DNA of 64,000 nt from Haloferax mucosum ATCC BAA-1512 (GCF_000337815.1 NZ_AOLN01000001.1:300211-364210), one strand, 5' to 3'. Shown: positions 32,725 to 42,187, counted from the stretch's first letter. Notes: generated by a model not told the origin, from the sequence alone. Translations and numbers: made by a program.

Positions 32725-33111
32725 ATGAACCGACCAGTCGAAGGCGACGTACAGACGTACGAGCGGGTGTTCACCGTCGAGGATGTCCAAATGTTCGCGG
32801 ACCTCTCGGGGGACGCACAACCGCGACACACCGAACCTGACGAAGACGGACGAGTGATGGTACAGGGATTGCTGACGGCGACGTTGCCGACGAAGTTGGG
32901 CGGCGACAACGAGGTGTTAGCCCGAACGATGGAGTTCGAGTTCCTCCGTCCCGTCTACACCGGTCAGCGTATCACCTGCACATCGACGTACGAGACGGTC
33001 ACCGAACACGACGACCGATACGAGTTCACTTCAGATGTCGTCTGCGAGAACGCGGACGACGACGCCGTGTTGCGTGCGACCGTTGACGGGATTGTCTGGA
33101 AGGACGACTAG
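32725..33111 (+). CDS. MaoC-like hotdog-fold protein
   Basis: The 128-residue protein begins MNRPVEGDVQTYERVFTVED. It carries the hydratase-like signature region FADLSGDAQPRHTEPDEDGR, then MVQGLLTATLPTKLGG and EFEFLRPVYTGQRITCTST, as in MaoC/R-specific hydratase-like proteins. Canonical members have D..N..H in the first motif and HG in the second. Here the asparagine and the HG histidine are not obvious (QP and VQG), so hydratase activity is doubtful and a thioester-binding role is possible. It stands alone. Confidence 0.7.
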   Translation: MNRPVEGDVQTYERVFTVEDVQMFADLSGDAQPRHTEPDEDGRVMVQGLLTATLPTKLGGDNEVLARTMEFEFLRPVYTGQRITCTSTYETVTEHDDRYEFTSDVVCENADDDAVLRATVDGIVWKDD

Positions 33112-33432
33112 TTCCACGCGCGACAACGCGCCTCGTTTCCGGACGTGCTGTTGCTGTCCATACTTTTTCTCACTCGTTCGGGAACTGCGACTCTCCAGAG
33201 AGTACCAACGGTCCCCGGCGGGAGAAACACAATTGGTGTCGGTTCATCACTTCTGTTTTCTTCACGACTTCGGCGTGCGTCTGTGCCGTCATTCCGGAGT
33301 TGATGTTGAAATTTAAACACAACAACAGTCCGAGAATATTGGTAATGCTCGAAAGATATACCCAGTTAGGCACTGTGTATCATTCTAGAACGTGTCAATG
33401 ATTGTGAAAACGAGCGGCGGTGATCCTCGGCT
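33112..33432. other. Intergenic stretch of about 320 bases
   Basis: It opens with a small GC-rich hairpin (CGCGCGACAACGCGC), then AT-rich sequence with TATA-like ATTTAAAC at 33311-33318. A 40-codon minus-strand frame (33170-33292) is present but unproven. Bases 33385-33410 include ATTCTAGAACGTG near the HTH promoter. No RNA gene recognised. Confidence 0.4.
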
Positions 33433-34110
33433 ATGACCGACGCCTGGGATTCCGCAGGCTACATCGCAAGCTCCCGATACCGGCTGTCAGTGTGTCGGTA
33501 TCTCTCGGAGCACGGCTCTGGGCTTCCGTCACGAATCGCCGCGGAGACCGACCTCGCACAACCGCACGTGTCTCGCGCGCTATCGGAACTCCGAGAGCGA
33601 GACATCGTCGAGCTACTTGTTCCCGAATCGCAACAAAAAGGTCGGTTGTACGGACTCACCGACCTCGGCGAACTCGCGTACGAACGCGTCGCGCTCGACC
33701 GAGAGGCTGAGATTACCGTCGTTGACCCCGGCGACTTTCCCGCTCCCGAACTCATCGACAAGTTGGTCTCGATGTACGAGGATTCGCTCCGCGCGGCCGC
33801 TTGGTGCGAGTCCAACAAGACGTGGGTTCGGTTCTTTTCACCGTCTCTCGCCGACCGATACGACGAGGAGACGATGAAGACGCTCGTCTCGACGCTCACG
33901 AACGAAGACGCAATCGACGACCCGTTGGCGGAGTCGTCGATTGGCAGTCCCGACCTCGTCGCGTTCACAATCGACGACGTCCTCGTCGTTCGCGTTCCGC
34001 TCGGCACCGACGCAACACTTCTCGTGTCTCTCGACGCGACGTTCGACACCGTACTTAACGACCTGCAAGACGCCTGCCAGCAGTTGACGGCCGCGGCACT
34101 CGACTCGTAA
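33433..34110 (+). CDS. Winged-helix transcriptional regulator
   Basis: The 225-residue protein has an N-terminal winged helix (SRYRLSVCRYLSEHGSGLPS, RIAAETDLAQPHVSRALSEL, GRLYGLTDLGELAYERV; residues about 14-75). An alpha/beta effector domain follows, with a helix around ELIDKLVSMYEDSLRAAAWC and a strand pair VAFTIDDVLVVRVPLG. The architecture matches archaeal regulators with a sensing domain after the HTH, similar in plan to the gene at 21052 but not closely related. The target is unknown; the 320-base upstream region is a candidate. Confidence 0.75.
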   Translation: MTDAWDSAGYIASSRYRLSVCRYLSEHGSGLPSRIAAETDLAQPHVSRALSELRERDIVELLVPESQQKGRLYGLTDLGELAYERVALDREAEITVVDPGDFPAPELIDKLVSMYEDSLRAAAWCESNKTWVRFFSPSLADRYDEETMKTLVSTLTNEDAIDDPLAESSIGSPDLVAFTIDDVLVVRVPLGTDATLLVSLDATFDTVLNDLQDACQQLTAAALDS

Positions 34111-34146
34111 GTTCTGTTTTCAACCTCGGCTCCGTAGTGCGTAGCC

Positions 34147-34881
34147 GTGTCACTACCGAAGCCGGTCGTCGGTGTCGATGGCTGTTCAGCTGGGTGGGTC
34201 TGCGCTCGCGCGTCGCCGGACGGCGTCGCTATCGAGGTCGTTCCCGATTTCGAAGCCGTCTGTGACTTCGCCGTCGCACACGAGGCCGAACGCGTCCTCG
34301 TGGACATCCCAATCGGTCTCTCGGCGACCGACCGTCGAGACTGCGACAGGGAGGCGCGACACCGTCTCGGGTCGCGGGCTTCGACGGTCTTTTTCGCCCC
34401 CGTCCGGGCCGTCCTCGACGCCGACTCTCACGCGGACGCAAACGCTCGAAACCGAGCGCGGTGCGGTTCCGGACTCTCCATTCAGGCGTGGCAGTTAGTG
34501 CCGAAAATCCGGGACGTCGATTCGGTTCTCAGAGCGAGACCCGACGTGCGAGACCGCGTGTTCGAGGCGCACCCGGAACTCGTGTTCGCCGCGTTCGCGG
34601 GCGAACCGCTCGCCGAGTCGAAGTCTACGCAGGTCGGTCGTGTCCGCCGACTCGACCTGCTTCGGACCGCGTTTCCCGACGGCGACCCCGAAACGGTGTA
34701 CCGAAAGACGCTGTCGCGGACGCTCCGACGCGACGTCGCCCGCGACGATATTTTGGACGCCCTCGCCCTCGCGGTGGCGGCACGATACCCCCTCGAAACG
34801 CTCCCCGCGAATCCGCCGCGGGACGCCGTCGGACTCACGATGGCGATTCACGTCCCCCGTTCCGAAAGCACGCCCGAGTAG
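34147..34881 (+). CDS. DUF429 family protein
   Basis: The 244-residue protein starts at a GTG (VSLPKPVVGVDGCSAGWVCA). It shows the DUF429 pattern: an N-terminal VGVDGCxxGW strand with an acidic residue, VLVDIPIGL, SRASTVFFAPVR, GLSIQAWQLVPKIRDVD and VFEAHPELVFAAFAG. A C-terminal DDILDALALAVAA follows. The fold resembles RNase H-like nucleases with conserved acidic residues, but the activity has not been settled for most members. It follows the HTH gene after 36 bases, so the two may be co-transcribed. Confidence 0.82.
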   Translation: MSLPKPVVGVDGCSAGWVCARASPDGVAIEVVPDFEAVCDFAVAHEAERVLVDIPIGLSATDRRDCDREARHRLGSRASTVFFAPVRAVLDADSHADANARNRARCGSGLSIQAWQLVPKIRDVDSVLRARPDVRDRVFEAHPELVFAAFAGEPLAESKSTQVGRVRRLDLLRTAFPDGDPETVYRKTLSRTLRRDVARDDILDALALAVAARYPLETLPANPPRDAVGLTMAIHVPRSESTPE

Positions 34882-35225
34882 AGTGATTGACATTCTAGCC
34901 ATTGTTCCCAAAAGATATTGAAACACACCAGTATATGTCCCACAATAGTTCTCAATACGGTGCTAGAACGAAGATTTTTATTTGTGGTTCCCAATTTAAT
35001 GGGTGGCGTGGCCGCTGTCACAGCCACGGCATAGCCAGCCAGCCCAACACGTGATTCAGTGTCAGCCTGCCAGTCGGTCGCGCCTCCCGCTCCCGCCTCG
35101 GGTTCGACATCCTTGCCCCGGATTTCGAACCCATCGTTTTGCCCCGGAGAGCCGACGGACTCTCGGCCGTCACCGTCGAGTCGCACAGCCCGAAGGTACA
35201 TGTCAACCTACTCCTAACGCCGAGT
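34882..35225. other. Intergenic stretch of about 340 bases with an AT-rich first half
   Basis: Bases 34885-34998 are AT-rich and carry a strong TATA-like run GATTTTTATTTG near 34972-34983. That run would start a transcript near an ATG at 34999, which opens only an 11-codon frame. The second half is GC-rich. On the minus strand it reads in one frame like acidic haloarchaeal protein (DGFEIRGKDVEPEAGAG), without start or family. It may be a gene remnant. Confidence 0.35.
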
Positions 35226-35669
35226 ATGTACTCCGGCAGGACGGACCAACCGTGCTGTCTCTGCGACGACCCCAAGACGGTCGCCCGAATCGCTGTCCCT
35301 CCGCGGGCGGTGACACTGATGCAGAACGCCAGTCCCATCGCGTGGCAAGATATCGTCGGCGACGTGACGCTCCAGTTCTGCGAGAGCGACTGGGAACTCG
35401 TCTCGGAGTTGGTCCTCGACCTCGACACGCACCCGCTTTCGCGCTGTAACGTCGCCCGCGCGGATTTCAGCCTCCGCGAGGACTTCGAAGCGCTGTTGAA
35501 CAGCACCCGCGAGGAACCGGACCAGACAGCACAAGAACAGCGACTGCTCGCCGAGGCACGCGAGGTCGTCGCCGACGCGGACGACCCGATGGTCGAACGA
35601 CGCGACCTCGTAGAGGCGCACGTCGTCATCCGCTCGCTGGCCGAACTCGGTACCCACCGGCGCGCCTGA
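35226..35669 (+). CDS. Haloarchaeal protein with a small CxxC-type motif
   Basis: The 147-residue protein begins MYSGRTDQPCCLCDDPKTVA. A CCLC cysteine cluster near residues 10-13 could bind zinc together with C54 (QFCESDW) and C75 (SRCNVAR). The central part is predicted to alternate strand and helix, and the C-terminal half is helical and acidic. No family name is certain. The ATG at 35226 follows family-like composition better than the in-frame ATG at 35139. Confidence 0.6.
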   Translation: MYSGRTDQPCCLCDDPKTVARIAVPPRAVTLMQNASPIAWQDIVGDVTLQFCESDWELVSELVLDLDTHPLSRCNVARADFSLREDFEALLNSTREEPDQTAQEQRLLAEAREVVADADDPMVERRDLVEAHVVIRSLAELGTHRRA

Positions 35670-35888
35670 GTGACTTCGAAAGGCGGGAGTCGCCCCGTCT
35701 CGACGAGCGATGCTGACCAGTCACGTTCACTTCTAATCGCCGTTCCTACCTGCCTGAATGTCCTGTTTCGAGGGGAACTGTATTTCTCCTCAGACGACGT
35801 ATCAACTGTCAGTTGGGTTGGCCTCGCGGTCACCCCCGTGCCGATACTCGCGGTCCCGGACGCCATCGGCGCGTCACTCCGGGAGGTC

Positions 35889-37457
35889 ATGATGAAGCGC
35901 CACCTCACGCTCTTGGTTACTGTACTGCTCGTCCTCGCTACCGTTCCGGCCCCCGGAGTCGCACAGCAGGACCCGAACAACGTCCCCGTGTTCCGCGCGT
36001 ACGTGGTTGACCCGGTGGTCGAACCCGGCGTCGAGACGACCGTGCGAGTTCTCTTTGCGAACGACCCGGTCGATACCGAAGATGTCGCAAAGCCCGCCGA
36101 GAACGTCCGCGTCCGACTCGACCCGCGAAACACGCCCTTTACCGTCAAAACCGGCGACGTGTTCGTCGGGACGATGAACGACAGCGACACCCGCGAGGTC
36201 GGATTCCGCGTCGAAGCGCCCGAGAACATCGCGGCCGGCGAGTACACGCTTCGCCTCAACGTCTTCTACGAGTTCGACAACGCCCACCGCCGCGTCTACC
36301 GACTCAAAGTCCCGGTCCAAATCGAAGAGCGCGTCAGATTCGGGGTCGTCGGTGCCGACTCGACGGTTCCGGTCGGCGGCAGTGGGACCGTCGCGCTGAC
36401 GGTTCAGAACACCGGCGAACTGGAGGCACGAAACGCCGTCGTTAGCGTGACCTCGCAGTCGCCGGACGTGACGTTCGACAGCACGCAGACCGCGAGTAGT
36501 TTCACCGACTCGTGGCCTGCGGGCGAAAACCGGACGTTCGTCTACGACACGACGCTCGATTCCGACGCATCGACCCGCGGATACGCCCTCGGCGTCACCA
36601 TCGGGTACGAAAACCCCGACGGCGCGCGCTTGCAGTATCCCGACCTCGCCGCGGGGTTCGTTCCCGTCGCCGAACAGTCGTTCGGCGTCACCGACGTGAC
36701 GAGCACGCTCCGCGTCGGCGAGGAAGGCAGACTCGAAGGTGTCGTGCGAAACGACGGCAGTACCCTCGCGCGAAACGCCGTGGTCCGTCTCTCGGTTCCC
36801 GAGGGGACCGCGACGACGACCGAGACCGAGTACGCCGTCGGCGACCTCGAACCCGGCGAGAGCGCCCCCTTCGCGTTCGACGTGCAAATCTCCGAGAGCG
36901 CGGACGCCGGGCCGCGACAGTTCACTGCGAGTGTCTCCTACAGAGACACCGACGACGACCGCCGGACCAGCGACGACATCGACCTCCGCGTGTCCGTCGG
37001 CACCAAGATGCCCGAGTTCGGCGTGACCGTCACCGAGGGGACCATCGCACCGGGTCGAAGCGGCGAACTCCGCGTGACCATCGTCAACGACCGCGACGAA
37101 CTGCTGTCCGATATCTCGGCCAAGATATACCTCGACGGCCCGCTCTCGTCGGCCGACTCGGAGGCGTTCGTGGACGAACTCGCGCCCGGTGAATCGACGA
37201 CGCTCGTCTTCGACGTGGCGGCCGCCGGTGGGACACTGGAGAAAGATTATCCGGTCGACCTCGACTTCCGGTACGAAAACGAGGCGGGCGAGACGACTAT
37301 CTCCGACGCGTACCGGATTCCAGTTCGCGTCGAAACGCCCGACGGCGGCGGGGGGCTTCCGTTCGGACTCTCCGCGCCCATCCTCGGTGCGGCAGTCGTC
37401 TTCGCCGCAGTCGGCGGCGCGGGAGTACTCGTCGTCCGTCGCCGGGGACGGAACTGA
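35889..37457 (+). CDS. Secreted multi-domain protein (COG1361-like) with C-terminal anchor
   Basis: The 522-residue protein has a Sec signal peptide (MMKRHLTLLVTVLLVLATVP, cut near GVAQ) and four or so Ig-like/NEW3-like beta-sandwich repeats. Typical repeat phrases are TVALTVQNTGELEARNAVVS, EGRLEGVVRNDGSTLARNAV and ELRVTIVNDRDELLSDISAK. A C-terminal hydrophobic helix with basic tail (APILGAAVVFAAVGGAGVLV, then VRRRGRN) follows. It is likely exposed outside the cell and held at the membrane. It ends 3 bases before the RND transporter gene, implying a joint role as the accessory domain of that exporter. Confidence 0.75.
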   Translation: MMKRHLTLLVTVLLVLATVPAPGVAQQDPNNVPVFRAYVVDPVVEPGVETTVRVLFANDPVDTEDVAKPAENVRVRLDPRNTPFTVKTGDVFVGTMNDSDTREVGFRVEAPENIAAGEYTLRLNVFYEFDNAHRRVYRLKVPVQIEERVRFGVVGADSTVPVGGSGTVALTVQNTGELEARNAVVSVTSQSPDVTFDSTQTASSFTDSWPAGENRTFVYDTTLDSDASTRGYALGVTIGYENPDGARLQYPDLAAGFVPVAEQSFGVTDVTSTLRVGEEGRLEGVVRNDGSTLARNAVVRLSVPEGTATTTETEYAVGDLEPGESAPFAFDVQISESADAGPRQFTASVSYRDTDDDRRTSDDIDLRVSVGTKMPEFGVTVTEGTIAPGRSGELRVTIVNDRDELLSDISAKIYLDGPLSSADSEAFVDELAPGESTTLVFDVAAAGGTLEKDYPVDLDFRYENEAGETTISDAYRIPVRVETPDGGGGLPFGLSAPILGAAVVFAAVGGAGVLVVRRRGRN

Positions 37458-37460
37458 GCC

Positions 37461-39980
37461 GTGGCCAGACTCGACTTCCAGCGGTTCGTCGATTGGGTGG
37501 ACCACCGCATCGTCAACCGCTCGCGCCGCGTCATCGCCGTCTTTCTCGTCCTCACACTGGTATTCGGGGGCGGGCTGAGCGCGGTCGAGACCGAATCCGG
37601 GACCGAACAGTTCGCCGAGGAGGTCCCGGCGGAAGAGGCGTTTTCGCGCATCTCTGAGGAGTTCTCGCCGTCGTTCGAGGAGGGAACGGGGAGCACCCAA
37701 CTCATCCAGCGCGCGCCGAACGTGTTGACGAGACGCGAACTCCTGCGGATGCTGGAGGCCCAAAAGCGCCTGTCTGACCGCGACGACCTCCGCGTCGTTC
37801 AAACCGCGAGCGCCGCGTCGGTCGTCGCCCTGTCGCTCGACCCCGACGCCGACACACTCGAAGCGCAGGTGAGGGCAGTCGAACGCGCGACCGAGCGCGA
37901 GGTCGCCGAGGCGGTCAGAGACAACGCCGAAAACGAGCGATTCACCGGTCTGCTCTCGGACGATTTCAACCCGACGACCGCGCGTTCGACGGCGACCATC
38001 GCCGTCATCACGCACTCGGTTCCGTTCGCCGACGAGGCGACGGCCGGGCAGGGTGGCGAAAGCCCGCTTACCCCGATTCAGCGTAAAGCCGCCCGGGTCG
38101 TCGCCACCGTCAGCGGCGATATCTCCGTGTTCGGGTCGGGCGTCATCGCCGACGAATTCGGCACTGTCATCACCGACTCGCTTATCATCGTCGTCCCCGC
38201 CGCGGTCGTGTTTATCGTCCTCTTTCTCGTCATCGCGTACCGCGACCTCGTGGACCTCCTGTTGGGGACCGTGGCGCTCGTGATGGCGCTCGTCTGGACG
38301 TTCGGGTTCCTCGGTCTCGCGGGCATCCCGTTCAATCAGGTCATGATTGCCATCCCGCCGCTTCTCCTCGCGGTCGGCATCGACTTCGGCATCCACGCGG
38401 TGAACCGCTACCGCGAGGACCGCATCGACGGTCTCGGTGTCGGCGAGGCGATGCGAAAAGCGACGGACCAACTCCTCGTGGCGTTTTTCATCGTCACCGG
38501 TACGACGGCCATCGGCTTCCTGTCGAATCTCGTGAGCAACCTCACGCCGATTCGGGACTTCGGCGTCGTCGCCGCCATCGGCATCGTGTTTACGTTCCTC
38601 GTCTTCGGCGTCTTCCTCCCGGCGGCGAAAGTCGAGATCGACCGTCTCCGTGAGCGCTATCCCATTCCGACGTTCAGCCAGTCACCGCTCGGCCGCGAGG
38701 GGAGTTCGCTCGGATCAGCACTTCGTCTCGGTGTCGGACCCGCACTCCGAGCGCCCGTCGTCGTGCTCGTCGTTGCACTCCTCTGTTCGGGTGGCATGAT
38801 GTGGTATGCGACCGGCGTCGATACTGAATTCGGCCAAGAGGACTTCCTGCCACCCGCCGAAGCGCCCGCATATCTGAAGGCGCTTCCCGAACCGTTCGCA
38901 CCGGGCGACTACAGCGTCGTCGCCGACATCGAGTTCCTCGAAGCCCGCTTTACGTCGTCACAAAGTGGGGTCGTCACGGTCTTTCTCGACGGCCGCGTGA
39001 CAGACGACGCCTTCCTCGAAGAACTCGACCGAGTCGCACAGGACCCACCGGACACGTTCCTCGCCACCGACCGCCGCGCCGACTCGACGAGCATCCTCAC
39101 CGTCATCGAATCCGAGGCCGACAGCAATCCCGAGTTCGCCGCCGTCGTCGCCCGACACGACCGAAACGGCAACGGCGTGCCCGACCGCGACGTGGTCGAA
39201 GTGTACGATGCGTTGTTCGCCACCGAATCGGCCGACCGCGCCGCGCAGTATCTCGCCGACGACTACCGGAGTTCGCGGGTTGACTACCGCGTCCGCGCCG
39301 ACGCCGACGACGACGCCGTCGTCGCCGATGCCAGCGACGTCGCCGAGCGATTCCGGACCGCGGGAACCGCCACGGGAACCGTCGTCGTCTTCTCGGCCAT
39401 CTCGGACCTCATCCTCGATTCGGCCGTCCAGAGTCTCGCTCTCTCTATGGCCGGGACCGGTCTGTTCCTGTTGTTCATCTACTGGTGGCTCGAACGCCGT
39501 CCCTCGCTCGCGCTCGCAAACCTCGTTCCTATCCTCGTCGCCGTCACCTTCGTCGCGGGCACGATGCGCCTGTCTGGAATCCCCTTTAACGCCTTCACCG
39601 CGACGGTGCTCGCGTTGACAATCGGGCTCGGCGTGGACTACTCGGTCCACATCGTCCACCGATTTATCGACGAGCGCACCGAACACGACCTCGAAACCGC
39701 GCTCGACAGAACGGTTCGCGGCACGGGCGGCGCACTCGCCGGAAGCATGCTCACGACCGTCTTCGGTCTCGGCGTGCTCGTGCTCGCGGTGCTCTCGATT
39801 CTCGGGCAGTTCGGCCTGCTCACTGCCGCGAGCATCGTCTATTCGTTCCTCGCCTCGTTGCTGGTGTTACCCTCCGCGTTGGTGCTTTGGGACCGCTTCA
39901 GCGGCAACGACCCGCTCGTCCCGCTCGGCGGCGTCGATGTCGATGACGCTGACACCCCAGCCGTCTCGGCGGCCGACTAA
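37461..39980 (+). CDS. RND-superfamily transporter (HAE3/MmpL-like)
   Basis: The 839-residue protein starts at a GTG. It has the two-half RND layout: one helix, a large extracytoplasmic loop, five helices (SLIIVVPAAVVFIVLFLVIA, then IPFNQVMIAIPPLLLAVGID), and the same again. Conserved polar residues occur in the fourth helices (GIDFGIHAVNR and GLGVDYSVHIVHR). The second loop contains a calcium-type loop D567-R-N569-G-N571-G-V-P-D575. Family members export lipids or hopanoids or act as efflux pumps. The substrate is unknown. It is coupled to the upstream secreted protein. Confidence 0.85.
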   Translation: MARLDFQRFVDWVDHRIVNRSRRVIAVFLVLTLVFGGGLSAVETESGTEQFAEEVPAEEAFSRISEEFSPSFEEGTGSTQLIQRAPNVLTRRELLRMLEAQKRLSDRDDLRVVQTASAASVVALSLDPDADTLEAQVRAVERATEREVAEAVRDNAENERFTGLLSDDFNPTTARSTATIAVITHSVPFADEATAGQGGESPLTPIQRKAARVVATVSGDISVFGSGVIADEFGTVITDSLIIVVPAAVVFIVLFLVIAYRDLVDLLLGTVALVMALVWTFGFLGLAGIPFNQVMIAIPPLLLAVGIDFGIHAVNRYREDRIDGLGVGEAMRKATDQLLVAFFIVTGTTAIGFLSNLVSNLTPIRDFGVVAAIGIVFTFLVFGVFLPAAKVEIDRLRERYPIPTFSQSPLGREGSSLGSALRLGVGPALRAPVVVLVVALLCSGGMMWYATGVDTEFGQEDFLPPAEAPAYLKALPEPFAPGDYSVVADIEFLEARFTSSQSGVVTVFLDGRVTDDAFLEELDRVAQDPPDTFLATDRRADSTSILTVIESEADSNPEFAAVVARHDRNGNGVPDRDVVEVYDALFATESADRAAQYLADDYRSSRVDYRVRADADDDAVVADASDVAERFRTAGTATGTVVVFSAISDLILDSAVQSLALSMAGTGLFLLFIYWWLERRPSLALANLVPILVAVTFVAGTMRLSGIPFNAFTATVLALTIGLGVDYSVHIVHRFIDERTEHDLETALDRTVRGTGGALAGSMLTTVFGLGVLVLAVLSILGQFGLLTAASIVYSFLASLLVLPSALVLWDRFSGNDPLVPLGGVDVDDADTPAVSAAD

Positions 39981-40007
39981 CCGGCGCGTTCCGTTTCTGG
40001 CCGCCGG

Positions 40008-40247
40008 TCACACGGCGCTTCCCACGCCGAACAGTCGCGTCGTTCCCCACGTCAGCACGACGATACCGACGATGAAGGCGGCTAACGCGCCCATCATCGG
40101 GAACGGGTCGAGCGTCGGCCCACCGAGAAACGGCCCGCGGACGATGAGAAACGAGGTGCCCATCGAGAGTCCGAGACCGACGCTCGTGATGAGCGTGAAA
40201 AACAGTTTTGCGACGCCGACACCGCGCGTGTCGCTCCGGAAGTCCAT
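40008..40247 (-). CDS. Small two-helix membrane protein
   Basis: The 79-residue protein begins MDFRSDTRGVGVAKLFFTLI. It has two hydrophobic helices (about 12-32 and 47-70) joined by a loop rich in G and P (RGPFLGGPTLDPFPMMG). It resembles short haloarchaeal membrane proteins of unknown role. The in-frame ATG at 40262 adds only MGCSR, and the ATG at 40247 is preferred. It converges with the RND gene. Confidence 0.65.
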   Translation of the reverse strand: MDFRSDTRGVGVAKLFFTLITSVGLGLSMGTSFLIVRGPFLGGPTLDPFPMMGALAAFIVGIVVLTWGTTRLFGVGSAV

Positions 40248-40343
40248 GCGGCTACATCCCACAGAGCACTGCTTGAACGATTTGGCCGTCTGGCTGATGT
40301 TACCGCTCGCACGACACGAGACGAAGCGGCCGCGACGCGGATG

Positions 40344-40628
40344 TTACCGTTCGATTCGGAATCCGGTTTCGCCCTCGGGCGACTCGTAGGTAACCGTCAC
40401 GTCGGAGACGCTCGCCATCGGGCTTCCGTCGTGGCACCACTCGACCATCGACTCTACGTCGTCGCGCGGCCCCTCGAAGACGGCTTCGACGCGGCCGTCG
40501 GAGAGGTTCTTGACCCAGCCATCGACGCCGAGGTCGCGGGCGGTGTCACGGGTCGTCGCGCGGTAGTAGACGCCCTGTACCTGACCGGACACGTACACGT
40601 GCGCACGTGTTCGCGTACTATCGCTCAT
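40344..40628 (-). CDS. acyP: Acylphosphatase
   Basis: The 94-residue enzyme hydrolyses acyl phosphates. The signature strand-loop VSGQVQGVYYRATTRDTARD contains the phosphate-binding arginine (GVYYR). The second signature GWVKNLSDGRVEAVFEGP contains the catalytic asparagine. The length is normal for the family. The ATG at 40628 is chosen because upstream translation is arginine-rich and non-conserved. It is divergent from glmM 200 bases away. Confidence 0.9.
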   Translation of the reverse strand: MSDSTRTRAHVYVSGQVQGVYYRATTRDTARDLGVDGWVKNLSDGRVEAVFEGPRDDVESMVEWCHDGSPMASVSDVTVTYESPEGETGFRIER

Positions 40629-40825
40629 ACGCCGACGATTCGTCAGCCGACGGCAAAGGCGTGGCGTCTGGCGGCGCGGTCCGGCGACCGGGAACCGGCG
40701 TTGCGTCCGGCGACGCTCCTCTCGTCTCGAAACTGCACACCTGGCCGTCGAGTCGGCCGTGCGCCGGTTTCGCACGCATCCCACGAACCGTCAGCATCTA
40801 AGTGCGACCCTGCCAACGCTGGACC

Positions 40826-42187
40826 ATGGAACTCTTCGGCACCGCCGGTATTCGCGGGGACGTGACGGAGCGAGTGACGCCGGAACTCGCCCTCGACGTC
40901 GGCCGCGCCGCCGGGCTTGCCGCACTCGAATCGGACGGTTCGGCCGAGTTCGTCGTCGGCCGCGACGGGCGAACGAGCGGGCAGGGACTCGCCGCCGCGG
41001 TCGAGGCCGGACTGCTCTCTGCGGGCGCAGACGTGATTCGCGTGGGCGTCGTCCCGACTCCGGCGCTCGCGTTCGCCTCGAAGGGCCGCCGCGGCATCAT
41101 GCTCACCGCCTCGCACAACCCGCCGACGGACAACGGTATCAAGATGTTCGTAGACGGCGAGGAGTACGACCGCGACCTCGAACGCGACATCGAAGCCCGC
41201 GTCGAGTCCGAGCCGAGCGCCGTCGCGTGGGACCGCTGGGGCGCAAGCGGAACGAGCGGCGTCCTCGACGACTACCGCGACGCAATTGTCGAGTTCGCGT
41301 CGGCCCACGGGTCCGACCTTGACGGTCTCCGCGTCGCCATTGACTGTGGCAACGGGATGTCCGCACTCGGAACGCCGCAGGTGCTCCGCGACCTCGGCGC
41401 ACACGTCGTCACGCTGAACGCCCAAATCGACGGTCACTTCCCCGGCCGCGAGTCCAAGCCGACACCCGAGACGCTTGCCGACCTCCGGGCGTTCGTCGCC
41501 GACGGCGACTTCGACTTCGGTATCGGCCACGACGGCGACTCGGACCGCATCGTCATCATCGACGCCGACGGCGATGTCGTCCACGAGGACACGGTTATCG
41601 CAATCGTCGCCGAGCATTACGTTCGCGTCTCGGACGTTTCTGACCCCGTCATCGTCACGACGCCGAACGCATCGGGTCGCATCGACGAGCGCGTCCGCGA
41701 AGCAGGCGGCCGCGTCGAACGCGTTCGTCTCGGCGCGCTCCACGAGGGTATCGCAAGTGCCCGCGCGGACGGCGGTGACGTCGTGTTCGCGGCCGAACCG
41801 TGGAAACACATCCACCCGTCGCTCGGCGGTTGGATCGACGGCGTCGCATCCGCGGCGCTCGTCGCCCGCCTCGCCGCCGAGTCCGGCATGGACAGCCTTC
41901 GTGAACCGGTCACGGAGCGACCCTACCGGAAGGTCAGCGTCTCGTGTCCAGACGAGAAGAAGGCCGTTGCGATGGCGGCGCTCGAAACGTCGCTTCCGGA
42001 GGCGATGGACCCCGAATCGGTCGATACCGAGTACGGTGTCAGACTAGAGTTCGCCGACGCGTCGTGGACGCTCGTCCGCCCGTCGGGAACGGAACCGTAC
42101 ATCCGCGTCTACGCCGAGGCGGACGACGTGGACGCCCTCGTCGATGACGTGACGGGCGTCGTCGAAGCAGAGATCGCGGACGCGTAA
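40826..42187 (+). CDS. glmM: Phosphoglucosamine mutase / phosphohexomutase
   Basis: The 453-residue alpha-D-phosphohexomutase has the catalytic serine loop TASHNPP (S96), the metal-binding DGDSDR (in IGHDGDSDRIVII), the sugar-binding region EPWKHIHPSLGGWIDG and the C-terminal phosphate-binding RPSGTEPYIRVYAE. The family interconverts glucosamine 6- and 1-phosphate or related hexose phosphates, and archaeal members may have mixed activity. The length is typical. The start ATG fits MELFGTAGIRG, the family N-terminus. Confidence 0.88.
   Translation: MELFGTAGIRGDVTERVTPELALDVGRAAGLAALESDGSAEFVVGRDGRTSGQGLAAAVEAGLLSAGADVIRVGVVPTPALAFASKGRRGIMLTASHNPPTDNGIKMFVDGEEYDRDLERDIEARVESEPSAVAWDRWGASGTSGVLDDYRDAIVEFASAHGSDLDGLRVAIDCGNGMSALGTPQVLRDLGAHVVTLNAQIDGHFPGRESKPTPETLADLRAFVADGDFDFGIGHDGDSDRIVIIDADGDVVHEDTVIAIVAEHYVRVSDVSDPVIVTTPNASGRIDERVREAGGRVERVRLGALHEGIASARADGGDVVFAAEPWKHIHPSLGGWIDGVASAALVARLAAESGMDSLREPVTERPYRKVSVSCPDEKKAVAMAALETSLPEAMDPESVDTEYGVRLEFADASWTLVRPSGTEPYIRVYAEADDVDALVDDVTGVVEAEIADA

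Noticed and set aside
33170..33292. A 40-codon minus-strand ORF beginning MTAQTHAEVVKKTEVMNRHQ behind a TTTAAAT tract
   Set aside because: The TATA-like tract is only about 22 bases from the ATG, which is too close for a leaderless start. Codon bias is weak and there is no recognised homologue, so it was not listed as a gene.
35874..38471. Very long minus-strand frame opposite the secreted protein and RND genes
   Set aside because: Its R/D/V-rich, low-complexity translation is the usual antisense artefact of high-GC haloarchaeal coding DNA. The plus-strand genes have clear domains and signals.
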